Source of the DNA: Pseudomonas frederiksbergensis
GTDB lineage: Bacteria; Pseudomonadota; Gammaproteobacteria; Pseudomonadales; Pseudomonadaceae
DNA: 64,000 nt
NCBI RefSeq assembly: GCF_003732665.1
Contig: NZ_MOBP01000002.1
Location: 1 to 64,000 of the forward strand
Direction of reading: 5' to 3'
Part shown: positions 25,356 to 34,023 of the stretch, piece by piece
Layout of the letters: the number at the start of each line of letters is the position of its first letter
Numbering within the stretch: the first letter of the stretch is position 1
Notes under the pieces: generated by a model
Told to the model about the DNA's origin: nothing
Database searches by the model: none
What the model saw: only the letters and a program-made list of their open reading frames with translations
Program-made: the position numbers and the translations under genes

Positions 25356-25715
25356 ATGAATCTTAAGTTCGAAGAAACATCGATACAAGCATTGCTGGAC
25401 GCGCCTGACAAACTGGACACTCTGAACTACGGCATCATTGGCTTTAACGACGCTTCAGAGGTGGTCATCTACAATACTTTAGAAGCTTCACGCGCGGGTT
25501 TACGACAGGCACGGGTCTTGGGAAAGAATTTATTTTTGGAAATTGCACCTTGCATGAATAACGCCATGGTCGCTCAAAGATTTGAGAATGAGCCTGAGTT
25601 GGACGTGATCATTTCTTATGTTCTGGCGCTTAGAATGCGGCCTATCCCTGTCAGGTTAAGACTGCTTAAAAAAACCAATAACAACACCCGCTTCCTGCTG
25701 GTTGAATGGGCATAA
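25356..25715 (+). CDS. Photoactive yellow protein (PYP) family PAS protein
   Basis: This 119-residue protein aligns with Halorhodospira PYP (125 residues) almost without gaps. From Tyr 39 to Cys 66 the spacing is identical to PYP Tyr42-Cys69. It has YN..E (Y39 and E43, for PYP Y42 and E46, which hold the chromophore phenolate), LGKNLF for IGKNFF, and APC with C66 as the p-coumaroyl attachment site. Met 94 matches Met100. Thr50 and Arg52 of PYP are Ala and Leu here. PYP is a blue-light sensor once loaded with 4-hydroxycinnamate. The gene sits between EAL and GGDEF genes and overlaps the latter. No tyrosine ammonia lyase or coumarate ligase gene is in the window, so chromophore supply is unproven. 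Confidence 0.82.
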   Translation: MNLKFEETSIQALLDAPDKLDTLNYGIIGFNDASEVVIYNTLEASRAGLRQARVLGKNLFLEIAPCMNNAMVAQRFENEPELDVIISYVLALRMRPIPVRLRLLKKTNNNTRFLLVEWA

Positions 25716-27007
25716 ACATGAGTGACATCGAGCAGGATAATGACTCCCTCGAGTCAGAGTACGAAGCGTTACTCTCATTTATGTATCTATCACCCGTAGG
25801 CCTGGTTAGAACTAACCCCAGCGGAAAAATTGATATGCTCAATCCCATGGCAACACAACTGATGATGCCATTGGTTAAGGCTATTGGCCTTGAGAATCTG
25901 TTCGAAACACTTGCGTGCGTTGCGCCTGAACTACGTAACCTTGTGACAAGTTTCAGGGAATCATGCGGATCAATCTGTGTAAACCATAGAATTCATGTGA
26001 CGTCCGCCGCCGACGGAGGCGTTGTACTGGCCTGTACTATCGTGAAGGTCAACGACGATGTTTTGATAACAGTTCTGACTGATATCTCTTGCCAAGTCGC
26101 AACTGAACGGAGACTAAGACAAACCGATTCATGGCTTGACGCCATTTATACTGTTGTTAACGATTTCGCAGTCCTCGGTTTGACCAAGCAAGGAGAGATT
26201 AATAGTTGGAGCCCCTCAGCGGAGCGTTTGACGGGGTACTCGGAATCCGAGGCTATAGGTGAGACGTTGCGCCACTTCTGTAATCTTTCCGCCTTGGATG
26301 CGCACGTATTAGGTGAACATCTGGCCTTCGCACGTGAGGAAGGTTGGCATTCACGGGACTATGATTGCCAGCACAAATCAGGACACCATTTTTTTGCTCA
26401 GGCAATGATTGCCGTTTTGCGTGAAGAGGATGATGAGTTTTCTGGCTATACCGTGGTGTTCAGGGATATTACCGAGCGAAAGGTGTCGAGCGAGAATCTG
26501 GCCGACTTGTTAACTAAAGACCACCTCACAGGTGCAGTTAACCGCGCTCATTTTTTCAACCTTGCGGAGAAAGAATTTGCGCGAGCGACTCGATACAGGC
26601 AGTCGATATCGATAATCATGTTAGACGCCGACCACTTCAAACTGGTCAATGATAGTTGGGGGCATCCGATTGGCGATGACGTTCTGAAGTCGATTGTTAA
26701 AATTATCCAGGGAATTCTTCGGCCCGCAGATACTGTAGCCCGGTTTGGCGGAGAAGAGTTTGTAATTATGCTGCCTAATACCAACAGCCTCGAGACGTCC
26801 ATTATTGCTGAGCGACTCAGAAGCAGCATTGAGGCATCAGGCGTCGATGCGGGTGGTGAGGAAGTTAAAATCACAGTCAGTATTGGGTGTGCGTCAATGA
26901 CCGAATCGCGGCCCACTCTCAAGCAGTTATTAGTCTCCGCAGACAGTGCGCTCTATCAAGCAAAATCCAAGGGTAGAAACTGTATCGTTGATATTGGTGA
27001 CATCTAA
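25706..27007 (+). CDS. PAS-PAS-GGDEF diguanylate cyclase
   Basis: The 433-residue cytosolic protein has a divergent N-terminal PAS (about 18-125, MYLSPVGLVRTNPSGKIDML), a second PAS (about 140-260, ending YTVVFRDITERK) and a GGDEF domain (from 270, DHLTGAVNRAHF). The active site is GGEEF, preceded by RPAD, an RxxD inhibition site. It should make c-di-GMP and be feedback-regulated. The first ATG overlaps the PYP gene by 10 bases; a second ATG at 25718 is also plausible. Either way translation is coupled. I infer that the PYP protein signals to this cyclase, to the EAL protein, or to both. Confidence 0.92.
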   Translation: MGINMSDIEQDNDSLESEYEALLSFMYLSPVGLVRTNPSGKIDMLNPMATQLMMPLVKAIGLENLFETLACVAPELRNLVTSFRESCGSICVNHRIHVTSAADGGVVLACTIVKVNDDVLITVLTDISCQVATERRLRQTDSWLDAIYTVVNDFAVLGLTKQGEINSWSPSAERLTGYSESEAIGETLRHFCNLSALDAHVLGEHLAFAREEGWHSRDYDCQHKSGHHFFAQAMIAVLREEDDEFSGYTVVFRDITERKVSSENLADLLTKDHLTGAVNRAHFFNLAEKEFARATRYRQSISIIMLDADHFKLVNDSWGHPIGDDVLKSIVKIIQGILRPADTVARFGGEEFVIMLPNTNSLETSIIAERLRSSIEASGVDAGGEEVKITVSIGCASMTESRPTLKQLLVSADSALYQAKSKGRNCIVDIGDI

Positions 27008-27123
27008 TTAATGGCGTCTCGTGGGGTAACACGAGACAGGCAAGTGAACTACCAATATTCCTAGAGGGCTTTGTATTTCTCTCGACCTGGCTGCCTGGTG
27101 TTTCCCGCCCACCGCATCAAGCC

Positions 27124-27639
27124 TCATCCTGACGACTTGATTCGATTTCCCTTGAAGGCCTCCCCCCGTGCCTTTCGTTCTGCGGTGTAGGCCGCACCGG
27201 GTTCGCTGATCAACTCTTCACGGCGCAAGTACTCACCACAGTGTTCGCAAAGCGGCCCCAGCCCGGCCGGTTCGCCACAGGTTTTGTGGGTATACACGAC
27301 CGCCAACCCCTCCTCTTGCGACTTGCACCAGGTTTCTCCCCAGGCGCGCAGTGCCATGACCACAGGATAGAAGGCTTCCCCTTTCGCCGTGAGGTGGTAC
27401 TCGTAGCGCAGCGGCCGTTCGCTGTAGGGGCGGCGTGCGACGAGACCGTCTGCCTCCATGTTTTTCAGACGCGCGGCGACCATCTGCGGGGTCCCTGCGG
27501 TCTGCGCCTGGATCTCGTCGAAGCGATGGCTGCCCATGAACAACTCGCGCAAAACCAGCACGGTCCAACGGTCGCCTACGATTGCCTCGGCCCGGGAAAT
27601 CGGGCAAAGGGTTTCGGGAGCACTTGTGTTTACCGACAT
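27124..27639 (-). CDS. HxlR-family transcriptional regulator
   Basis: The 171-residue protein has an HxlR winged helix: CPISRAEAIVGDRWTVLVLREL, then RFDEIQAQTAGTPQMVAARLKNME and PLRYEYHLTAKG. The C-terminal 50 residues add a CGEP...CEHCGE segment that may bind a metal. HxlR proteins respond to electrophiles or oxidants. It is divergent from a cysteine hydrolase/aldehyde dehydrogenase operon and probably controls it from the ATGATTATCAT palindrome at 27666-27676. Confidence 0.9.
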   Translation of the reverse strand: MSVNTSAPETLCPISRAEAIVGDRWTVLVLRELFMGSHRFDEIQAQTAGTPQMVAARLKNMEADGLVARRPYSERPLRYEYHLTAKGEAFYPVVMALRAWGETWCKSQEEGLAVVYTHKTCGEPAGLGPLCEHCGEYLRREELISEPGAAYTAERKARGEAFKGNRIKSSG

Positions 27640-27665
27640 AAGGACTTGCCTCTTTTACAGTTACT

Positions 27666-27676
27666 ATGATTATCAT
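27666..27676. promoter_or_regulatory. Candidate HxlR operator
   Basis: ATGATTATCAT is a perfect 11-base palindrome in the 99-base gap between the divergent regulator and hydrolase genes. HxlR dimers bind such inverted sites. The assignment rests on position and symmetry only. Confidence 0.45.
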
Positions 27677-27738
27677 ATCAGCAAGGCATCAAGACAAGCT
27701 CACGACGCCGATCACCTAAAATCCCTGGAGAAATCGCG

Positions 27739-28377
27739 ATGTCGAACACCCACTATCCCCTGGACAGAACCGCCTATCTGCTGGTCGATCCTTACAATGA
27801 CTTCCTCTCGGAAGGCGGGAAAGTCTACCCGTTGATCGAACCGATCGCCGAGCAAGTGGGCTTGCTCGATAATCTTCGCGCCCTCGACCGCGCCGTCCGT
27901 GCCCTGGACATTCCGGTGGTCATCGTACCGCACCATCGCTGGGAGCAAGGTGACTACGAAAACTGGGATCATCCAAGTCCCACGCAGTGCAAGATCATGC
28001 ACATGCATCACTTCGCACGCGGGGAATGGGGCGGCGAATGGCACCCCGATTTCGCGCCAAAGGACGGTGACATCGTGGTTCAGGAGCATTGGGGCTCAAG
28101 CGGTTTTGCCAATACCGACCTTGATTTTCGCCTCAAGCAGAAAGGCATCACCCACGTGATCATCGTTGGCCTGCTGGCCAATACGTGCATCGAGGCCACG
28201 GCCCGTTACGCGGGCGAGCTGGGCTATCACGTGACATTGGTGCGTGATGCGACCGCCGCCTTCAAACCGGAAATGATGCATTCCGCCCATGAACTGAACG
28301 GCCCCACCTTCGCCCACGCGATTGTGACAACTGACGAACTCATCGCCACCCTGACTCAGCCGCAGGTGAAGCCATGA
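27739..28377 (+). CDS. Isochorismatase-like cysteine hydrolase
   Basis: The 212-residue protein has the cysteine-hydrolase triad framework: D17 in LLVDPYNDF and C150 in LLANTCIEAT. The middle position, usually Lys, lies in QEHWGSSGFANTDLD, a variant I associate with a subgroup of these enzymes. Substrates range from isochorismate to amides such as ureidoacrylate, so the substrate here is open. The stop overlaps the start of an aldehyde dehydrogenase by four bases (ATGA), implying a short catabolic or detoxification operon under the divergent HxlR protein. Confidence 0.88.
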   Translation: MSNTHYPLDRTAYLLVDPYNDFLSEGGKVYPLIEPIAEQVGLLDNLRALDRAVRALDIPVVIVPHHRWEQGDYENWDHPSPTQCKIMHMHHFARGEWGGEWHPDFAPKDGDIVVQEHWGSSGFANTDLDFRLKQKGITHVIIVGLLANTCIEATARYAGELGYHVTLVRDATAAFKPEMMHSAHELNGPTFAHAIVTTDELIATLTQPQVKP

Positions 28378-29939
28378 AACTGACAGGACATCTGATCATC
28401 GGGGCAAGCGATGTCGGCGCCACCGAAGGCACGATGAAGGCGCTCAACCCGGCGACCAACCAGTTGATCGAGCTGGATTTCGCCCTGGGCGGAGCGGCGG
28501 AAGTCGACCGGGCCGCGACACTCGCCGACGAGGCTTTTGACGCCTACAGCCATACCTCGCTCGCCCGGCGTGCGGCGTTCCTCGACAGCATTGCCGACAA
28601 TCTCGACGCCGTCCGTACCGAGCTGGCCGCACGCGCCGCCCTCGAAACAGGTCTGCCCGAGGCCCAGCTTGAGGGCGAGGCGGCAAAAGCGGCCACGCAG
28701 TTCCGCCAATTCGCGGATGTCGTGCGCAAAGGGCGATTCCTGCAACTGGCCGTCGATCCGGCACAGCCTGATCGCCTGCCCCGCCCCCGCATGGATCATC
28801 GCCTGCAGAAGATCGCCATCGGCCCGGTGGCCATATTTGGTGCGAGCAACTTTCCCATTTCATACTCGGTCGCGGGTGGCGATACCGCTTCGGCGCTGGC
28901 AGCAGGCGCAACCGTTATCCTGAAGGCACACAACGCGCATCCCGGCGCATCGGAAATTCAGGCTCGGGCGATTCGCAAAGCGGTGCAAGAGCACGAACTG
29001 CCCGAAGGCGTGTTCTCGATGGTGCGCGGCAGCGGTAACGCCATTGGGGAAGCGCTGGTCGATCATCCGCTGGTCCAGGCGGTGACGTTCACCGGCTCGG
29101 AACGGGGCGGCATGGCGCTGTATCGCCGCGCCCAGCAGCGCCCGGACCCCATTCCGGTGTTTACCGAGATGACCAGCGTCAACCCGACGTTCATCCTGCC
29201 CCACGCCCTGGCCACACGCGGCGCACAGATCGGCGACGGGTTTGTCGAGCGCATGCTGGTCAATGTGGGGCAAGCCTGCCTGAAACCGGCCATCCTGATC
29301 ACGATCGAGGGTGATGGCTTTGAGGCGCTGCGAGCCGCGATGGTCAAGCGCGTGAACGAGGCACCGGCGCGCACGATGCTGGCTCCGGGTATTCATGCGT
29401 CCTATCGCAGTGGTCTTGCCGCCATGGAAAACGCCGGCGCCCGTCGCATCGCCGAAGGCGCGGCACCTTCTGGGGAATGGGAGGGTCAATCGGCGTTGCT
29501 TGAGGTTGAGGGCGCTCATTTCCTGATTGAAACGGTACTGGCCCATGAGGCATTCGGTCCGTCCGCGTTGTTGGTGAAGGTCAGGGATGAGGCTGAATTG
29601 CTCGCGGTTGCTCGCGCATTCAAAGGCCAGCTCAGCGCCGCGATGCATCTTGAGGACGGTGACAGGGCACTGGCTCATCGCTTGCTGCCTGTCCTGGAGC
29701 GGCGTACCGGACGCATCGTCGTCAACGCCTTCGCCCATCCGCAGGAGGTCACGTTTGCCACCGTTCACGGCGGACCGTTTCCAGCCACGTCGGACAGCCG
29801 CTTCACCTCGGTCGGCATGACATCCATTGAACGCTTCCTGCGCCCGGTGGCCTACCAGGGCTTTCCTGATGCGCTACTGCCCGAAGCCCTGCGTGATGCC
29901 AACCCATTGAAGCTGCCGCGCATCGTGGATGGCCAATAA
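28374..29939 (+). CDS. Aldehyde dehydrogenase of the 2-oxoglutarate-semialdehyde dehydrogenase type
   Basis: The 521-residue NAD(P)-dependent enzyme has the motifs AIFGASNFPISYSVAGGDTASALAA in part, ILKAHNAHPG, VTFTGSERGG, VFTEMTSVNP (general-base Glu) and VGQACLKPA (catalytic Cys). The length and the TEMTSVNP variant fit the branch of 2,5-dioxopentanoate (alpha-ketoglutarate semialdehyde) dehydrogenases. It would oxidise an aldehyde made by, or related to, the coupled hydrolase. The stop codon abuts a GGGGAC...GTCCCC inverted repeat. Confidence 0.88.
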   Translation: MKLTGHLIIGASDVGATEGTMKALNPATNQLIELDFALGGAAEVDRAATLADEAFDAYSHTSLARRAAFLDSIADNLDAVRTELAARAALETGLPEAQLEGEAAKAATQFRQFADVVRKGRFLQLAVDPAQPDRLPRPRMDHRLQKIAIGPVAIFGASNFPISYSVAGGDTASALAAGATVILKAHNAHPGASEIQARAIRKAVQEHELPEGVFSMVRGSGNAIGEALVDHPLVQAVTFTGSERGGMALYRRAQQRPDPIPVFTEMTSVNPTFILPHALATRGAQIGDGFVERMLVNVGQACLKPAILITIEGDGFEALRAAMVKRVNEAPARTMLAPGIHASYRSGLAAMENAGARRIAEGAAPSGEWEGQSALLEVEGAHFLIETVLAHEAFGPSALLVKVRDEAELLAVARAFKGQLSAAMHLEDGDRALAHRLLPVLERRTGRIVVNAFAHPQEVTFATVHGGPFPATSDSRFTSVGMTSIERFLRPVAYQGFPDALLPEALRDANPLKLPRIVDGQ

Positions 29940-29940
29940 A

Positions 29941-29984
29941 AAAAGGGGACGGATTTATTTTCGAAGGTAGATTTGTCCCCTTTT
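29941..29984. repeat. Stop-adjacent AAAAGGGGAC...GTCCCCTTTT inverted repeat
   Basis: Ten-base arms flank 24 bases that include GGATTTATTTT. The same family occurs at 32623-32673 and, as a half copy, at 12591. The A/T ends and GC stem could terminate transcription. Confidence 0.65.
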
Positions 29985-30158
29985 CTTTTCCCCGAATTGA
30001 CCGCTTAGGTAGCGGCAAGCTCCACCCATCGTTTGAACGTGTCGCCTCTTGTGCGTCTTCTACACTGACCAAGTTCGCTCGTGTCCCGTCGGTCGCGGCC
30101 TCGAGCCAGCAACCTGTTGCACGCCCCACACCCACCTGATCACGAGGGGACACACGCC

Positions 30159-30989
30159 ATGAACACCATCACCACCAAAGACGGAACGCGGATTTTCTAC
30201 AAGGATTGGGGACCGAAGGACGCAACGCCTATTGTGTTTCACCACGGCTGGCCATTGAGCGCGGACGACTGGGACAACCAGATGATGTTCTTCCTGCTCA
30301 AAGGCTACCGGGTGATCGCCCACGACCGCCGCGGTCACGGACGCTCGACCCAGACCTGGGAGGGCAACGAAATGGACACCTATACCGCCGACGTCATCGA
30401 ACTGACCGATGCCCTCGACCTCAAGGGGGCGATCCATGTCGGCCATTCGACTGGTGGCGGTGAAGTCGCCCGCTACGCCGCCCGAGCCAAACCGGGGCGC
30501 GTGGCCAAGGCTGTATTGATCAGCGCGGTGCCGCCGATCATGGTCAAGTCGGAAAAGAACCCCGGCGGCTTACCCCTGGAAGTATTTGATGGTTTCCGCT
30601 CGGCACTGGTCGCCAGCCGCGCGCAGTTTTACGTGGACGTGCCGGCGGGGCCGTTCTATGGCTTCAACCGACCCGGGGCCAAGGTCTCCCAAGGCGTCAT
30701 CGACAACTGGTGGCGTCAAGGCATGATGGGCGGCGCAAAAGCGCACTACGACTGCATCAAGGCGTTTTCCGAAACCGATTTCACCGAAGACCTGAAGGCA
30801 ATTGAGGTGCCGACACTGGTCATGCATGGCGAGGATGATCAGATCGTACCGTTCGCCGATTCGGCGCCGTTGTCGGCCAAATTATTGAAACATCCCACGC
30901 TCATTACTTACCCCGGCTTCCCCCACGGGATGCCCACGACCAATGCGGACCAGATCAACGCTGATTTGCTGGGGTTTATTCGCGGTTAA
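30159..30989 (+). CDS. Alpha/beta hydrolase, non-heme chloroperoxidase/esterase type
   Basis: The 276-residue protein starts [18 protein letters not shown] and has [11 protein letters not shown] (oxyanion hole), the nucleophile in [12 protein letters not shown], the acid in HGEDDQIVP and His in GFPHGMPTT. This is the layout of bacterial cofactor-free haloperoxidases and related arylesterases/lactonases. There is no signal peptide, so it is cytosolic. ATG 30159 begins the family consensus and is preceded by GAGGGG. It appears monocistronic and is followed by a large REP array. Confidence 0.9.
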   Translation: MNTITTKDGTRIFYKDWGPKDATPIVFHHGWPLSADDWDNQMMFFLLKGYRVIAHDRRGHGRSTQTWEGNEMDTYTADVIELTDALDLKGAIHVGHSTGGGEVARYAARAKPGRVAKAVLISAVPPIMVKSEKNPGGLPLEVFDGFRSALVASRAQFYVDVPAGPFYGFNRPGAKVSQGVIDNWWRQGMMGGAKAHYDCIKAFSETDFTEDLKAIEVPTLVMHGEDDQIVPFADSAPLSAKLLKHPTLITYPGFPHGMPTTNADQINADLLGFIRG

Positions 30990-31004
30990 ACACGACGCGA
31001 CACC

Positions 31005-31601
31005 TTCGCGAGCAGGCTCGCTCCCACAATGGATTGGCGTCCTACACGACCTCTGTGTATACCGCCGATCAAGTGTGGGAGCGGGCTTGCTCGCGAAAGC
31101 GGTGTGTCAGTCAACATCAATGCTGAATGTGAAATAGCTTTCGCGAGCAAGCCCGCTCCCACAAGGATCAGGGCCAAACGCAAATTTTGTGTTCGCCGAC
31201 AATCCCCTGTAGGAGCAAGGCTTGCCCGCGATGGATTGGCGCCTTACACGACCGCTGTGTATACCGCCGATCAAGTGTGGGAGCGGGCTTGCTCGCGAAA
31301 GCGGTGTGTCAGTCGACATCAATGCTGAATGTGAAATAGCTTTCGCGAGCGAGCCCGCTCCCACAAGGATCAGGGCCAAACGCAAATTTTGTGTTCGCCG
31401 ACAATCCCCTGTAGGAGCAAGGCTTGCCTACTATGGATTGGCGCCCTACACGACCTCTGTGTATACCGCCGATCAAGTGTGGGAGCGGGCTTGCTCGCGA
31501 AAGCGGTGTGTCAGTCGACATCAATGCTGAATGTGAAATAGCTTTCGCGATCAAGCCCGCTCCCACAAGGATCAGGGTCAAACGCGAATTTTGTGTTCAC
31601 C
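31005..31601. repeat. Tandem 202-bp array of REP doublets
   Basis: After one REP (31005-31027), a unit starting at ATGGATTGGCG repeats at 31029, 31231 and 31433, giving a 202-base period and nearly three copies. Each unit holds a direct REP (e.g. 31075-31097), an inverted REP (e.g. 31140-31162) and a third, variant REP (GTAGGAGCAAGGCTTGCC). The spacers are almost identical, so the array grew by recent tandem duplication. It fills the whole gap between the hydrolase and gal genes, with no coding potential. Confidence 0.9.
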
Positions 31602-31631
31602 GGCCCTGACGGCCAACATCGCCTCTTCGTC

Positions 31632-32558
31632 CTAATCGTAAAACGGCTCTACCGTCGCCCGACTGCCGACAAAAAAACTATCCGCCACCAGCCGCAACGG
31701 TTGAAGATCCAGGTCACTGGCCTTGTCGGCGATCAGTTGCTGGAAATGCCGATACACCGCCGCGTACTCGCCCTCCTCCGACACCGCTTGGGGCACGCCG
31801 TCGATGCTCAACCGTGCGCCACCGTTGTCCAGTCGCAGCACGCCTTCGGCGCAGCGAATTTCGATGCTCCAGAGTTCGTCATGACCGTGGTCGAAATCGA
31901 ATTCCGCACGAACGTCGAGGTGGCGTGCGTCGGACATCTTGATGGACGCGGCAATCGGTGACTGGCAGTTGCTGGGGACGCGCAGTTCCGCGGACTCGAC
32001 AAACAAAGGCAGCGCCAGCAAGTGGGTGGCAATCGACAAGGCATTGATGCCCGGATCGAACACGCCCAGGCCGCCGGGTTGCCAGATCCACGCCTGGCCG
32101 GGGTGCCACTTGCGCACGTCTTCCTTCCAGTCGATCTGCACGCTTTGCAAGGTGCGGCTGGCCAGCCAGGCGCGGGCCGCCTCGATGCCGGGCGCGTAGC
32201 GTGAATGCCAGGCGAACAAACCACTGACACCCTGCTCCGCAACTTGATTGACCAACGCCATCGCCTCCCCAAGCGTGGGGCACGGCGGTTTTTCCACCAG
32301 CACGTGTTTGCCCGCGGCCAGCGCTTGCTGCACCAGGGCGAAACGTCCTTGGGGCGGTGTGCAAAACGCGATGGCGTCCACGGGCGGGCCGTTTTTCAGC
32401 AGCTCGCCCAAGGACTGAAAGTTCTCCACCCCGGCACAAGGCTGCCCTTGGGTGGCGACAGACACCAACTGGAACCCGGGGTTGGCGTTGATAGCGGGAA
32501 CGTGTTGATCCTGGGCAATCTTGCCGTAGCCCACCAGACCGAGACGAATCGGTTGCAT
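31632..32558 (-). CDS. gal: D-galactose 1-dehydrogenase (Gfo/Idh/MocA family)
   Basis: The 308-residue protein starts MQPIRLGLVGYGKIAQDQHV, as in the P. fluorescens galactose dehydrogenase, and keeps VDAIAFCTPPQGRF, GKHVLVEKPPCPTL and GLGVFDPGINAL. It oxidises beta-D-galactose to galactono-lactone with NAD+, entering the De Ley-Doudoroff route. ATG 32558 has AGGAG at a good distance; the TTG one codon earlier is less likely. No other galactose genes are adjacent. Confidence 0.88.
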   Translation of the reverse strand: MQPIRLGLVGYGKIAQDQHVPAINANPGFQLVSVATQGQPCAGVENFQSLGELLKNGPPVDAIAFCTPPQGRFALVQQALAAGKHVLVEKPPCPTLGEAMALVNQVAEQGVSGLFAWHSRYAPGIEAARAWLASRTLQSVQIDWKEDVRKWHPGQAWIWQPGGLGVFDPGINALSIATHLLALPLFVESAELRVPSNCQSPIAASIKMSDARHLDVRAEFDFDHGHDELWSIEIRCAEGVLRLDNGGARLSIDGVPQAVSEEGEYAAVYRHFQQLIADKASDLDLQPLRLVADSFFVGSRATVEPFYD

Positions 32559-32622
32559 CAATGACTCCTGATTTATTGTTTTATCTTGGTCAGCGAATCG
32601 ACGAGATTACGTTTGTATTGGC

Positions 32623-32673
32623 AAAAAGGGGACTGATTTATTTTTCGAAAAAAATAAATCTGTCCCCTTTTTT
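32623..32673. repeat. Stop-adjacent AAAAAGGGGAC...GTCCCCTTTTTT inverted repeat
   Basis: The arms continue inward as TGATTTATTTTTCGAA and its complement, giving a stem of more than 20 bases with a short loop at TTCGAA. It abuts the stop codon of the secreted nuclease gene and probably terminates it. It is the most complete of the three copies in the window. Confidence 0.75.
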
Positions 32674-33545
32674 CAGGAGCGGCCGACGGAACCGCTGATG
32701 GGTAGATTTCCCAGCAACTTGAGCCCGGTACTCTTCACGAAAGTGTCGTAGTCCATCGGTCGTTCGATCCGGGTTTCAGCGTTGGGCAGGACGTAGGCCC
32801 AGGCACGCTTGGACGAGGCGTCGTACACCAGTTTGAACAGGCGGGTCGGGACCCAGACCTTGTTGTCGCCGATGGTGCCGTGGCCTGAATCAAACAGCGG
32901 GCCGGTGAAAACAAACACATTGCCATCGGCGCGCTTGGCAAACTTCCTGACATCCGCCTCGACCTTGCTCCAGATCTTGCGGTTGTTGGTGGGGTCTTGC
33001 GGCACCATGTTCGACAGCGCAAAGGATTGGGCCATGGCGTTGGGACTCGGCGCATCGGCAGCCGGGGATTGATGGCCACGGTCCACGGCCGGGTGTTGGC
33101 TGCGGTAGTCACTCAACTCTGCCCGTCCCCCCTTGGGAATGCGCGGGTCCGGGTAAAACTGGTTGGTACGTTCCTCGCCTTTGGCATCCTGCAACTGGGC
33201 GGCATTCAGGCGTTCGACCACCACCAGCGGGGTCTTGCTGGTTTGTGAGTAGAGCACCGCGAAGTTGTCGGAACACAAGGCCAGGGGTTTCATGGTGGCC
33301 GGCACAGTGGCCGTGTTGATCGGGTTCGCCGCCGGGAACAGATCGGCGCAGCCATCAAACGAGGGCTGTTTCTGTTTGGTGGAATAGAGGTCCAGGGCCG
33401 CGTTCTGGTTGATCGAGCCCGAGTGCGACGTGTGGGCCTGAGACTCGGTTTGCGGCTTGAGCAGGTCCAGCAGACTGCGCGCTTCGGCGCCGTTGGAGAG
33501 CAAAACAAGGGCCGACAGCCCAACTGCAATTTTGCGTAGGTGCAT
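32673..33545 (-). CDS. Secreted DNA/RNA non-specific endonuclease (NUC family)
   Basis: The 290-residue protein has a Sec signal peptide (first 22 residues, ending GAEA) and a beta-beta-alpha-metal nuclease domain with the catalytic motif VDRGHQSPAAD near residue 154. Downstream Asn residues in FALSNMVPQ match the metal ligand region. It also keeps the strand GNVFVFTGPLF. It should degrade nucleic acid in the periplasm or outside the cell. It is monocistronic. Confidence 0.88.
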   Translation of the reverse strand: MHLRKIAVGLSALVLLSNGAEARSLLDLLKPQTESQAHTSHSGSINQNAALDLYSTKQKQPSFDGCADLFPAANPINTATVPATMKPLALCSDNFAVLYSQTSKTPLVVVERLNAAQLQDAKGEERTNQFYPDPRIPKGGRAELSDYRSQHPAVDRGHQSPAADAPSPNAMAQSFALSNMVPQDPTNNRKIWSKVEADVRKFAKRADGNVFVFTGPLFDSGHGTIGDNKVWVPTRLFKLVYDASSKRAWAYVLPNAETRIERPMDYDTFVKSTGLKLLGNLPISGSVGRS

Positions 33546-34023
33546 GCTTTAAATTCTTCGATTTGGATTGAGGGTCAACGTACGGCGAGTTCCGATTGAC
33601 GGAACCAAAGGGAGGCGTTGCTGGTTAGAAAGCGGCGAGCATGCTGACACGTTCCTTGATCAAAATACCGATGCGGATTCGGGCGGCACGAGCGCTGGCG
33701 GCCGTGCGGGGGTTATTGACCCTTTAAAGTCATTTTAGTGCTGGGCTTTTCTGGAAGTCAGTATTTCAGGCCGGGAAGATTGCCACGATCAACGCCTGGA
33801 ATCGCTTTGGCGTTGGCTTCGCAATGCAGCCGGAGTAAACATCATGAACTTGCTAGTACGCTGCAACGTTCGTAGGCATGCTCAGTACGGTTGCCCTGGC
33901 TCATGGCGGTGGCGCTTGCGCAACGGAGAAACTGACTAGAATTTTTATCGGGCTCGTACCAACAAAATGTTCAGCTACGGCAGGATGGAATGTAGGTAGG
34001 CCGCAAAACGTGGTGAATTGGAA
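33546..34023. other. Divergent intergenic region, no gene supported
   Basis: It lies between the minus-strand nuclease and a plus-strand LysR gene and must hold both promoters. A 31-codon frame at 33844-33939 has GGAG upstream but no recognisable product and is not called. No REP element is present. Confidence 0.5.

Noticed and set aside
31005..31601. Regularly spaced palindromes as a possible CRISPR array
   Set aside because: The units are REP elements with near-identical spacers and a 202-bp period; there are no cas genes.
33844..33939. 31-codon frame with GGAG before its ATG
   Set aside because: Arg/Trp-rich and unconserved in appearance; too short to support without comparison.
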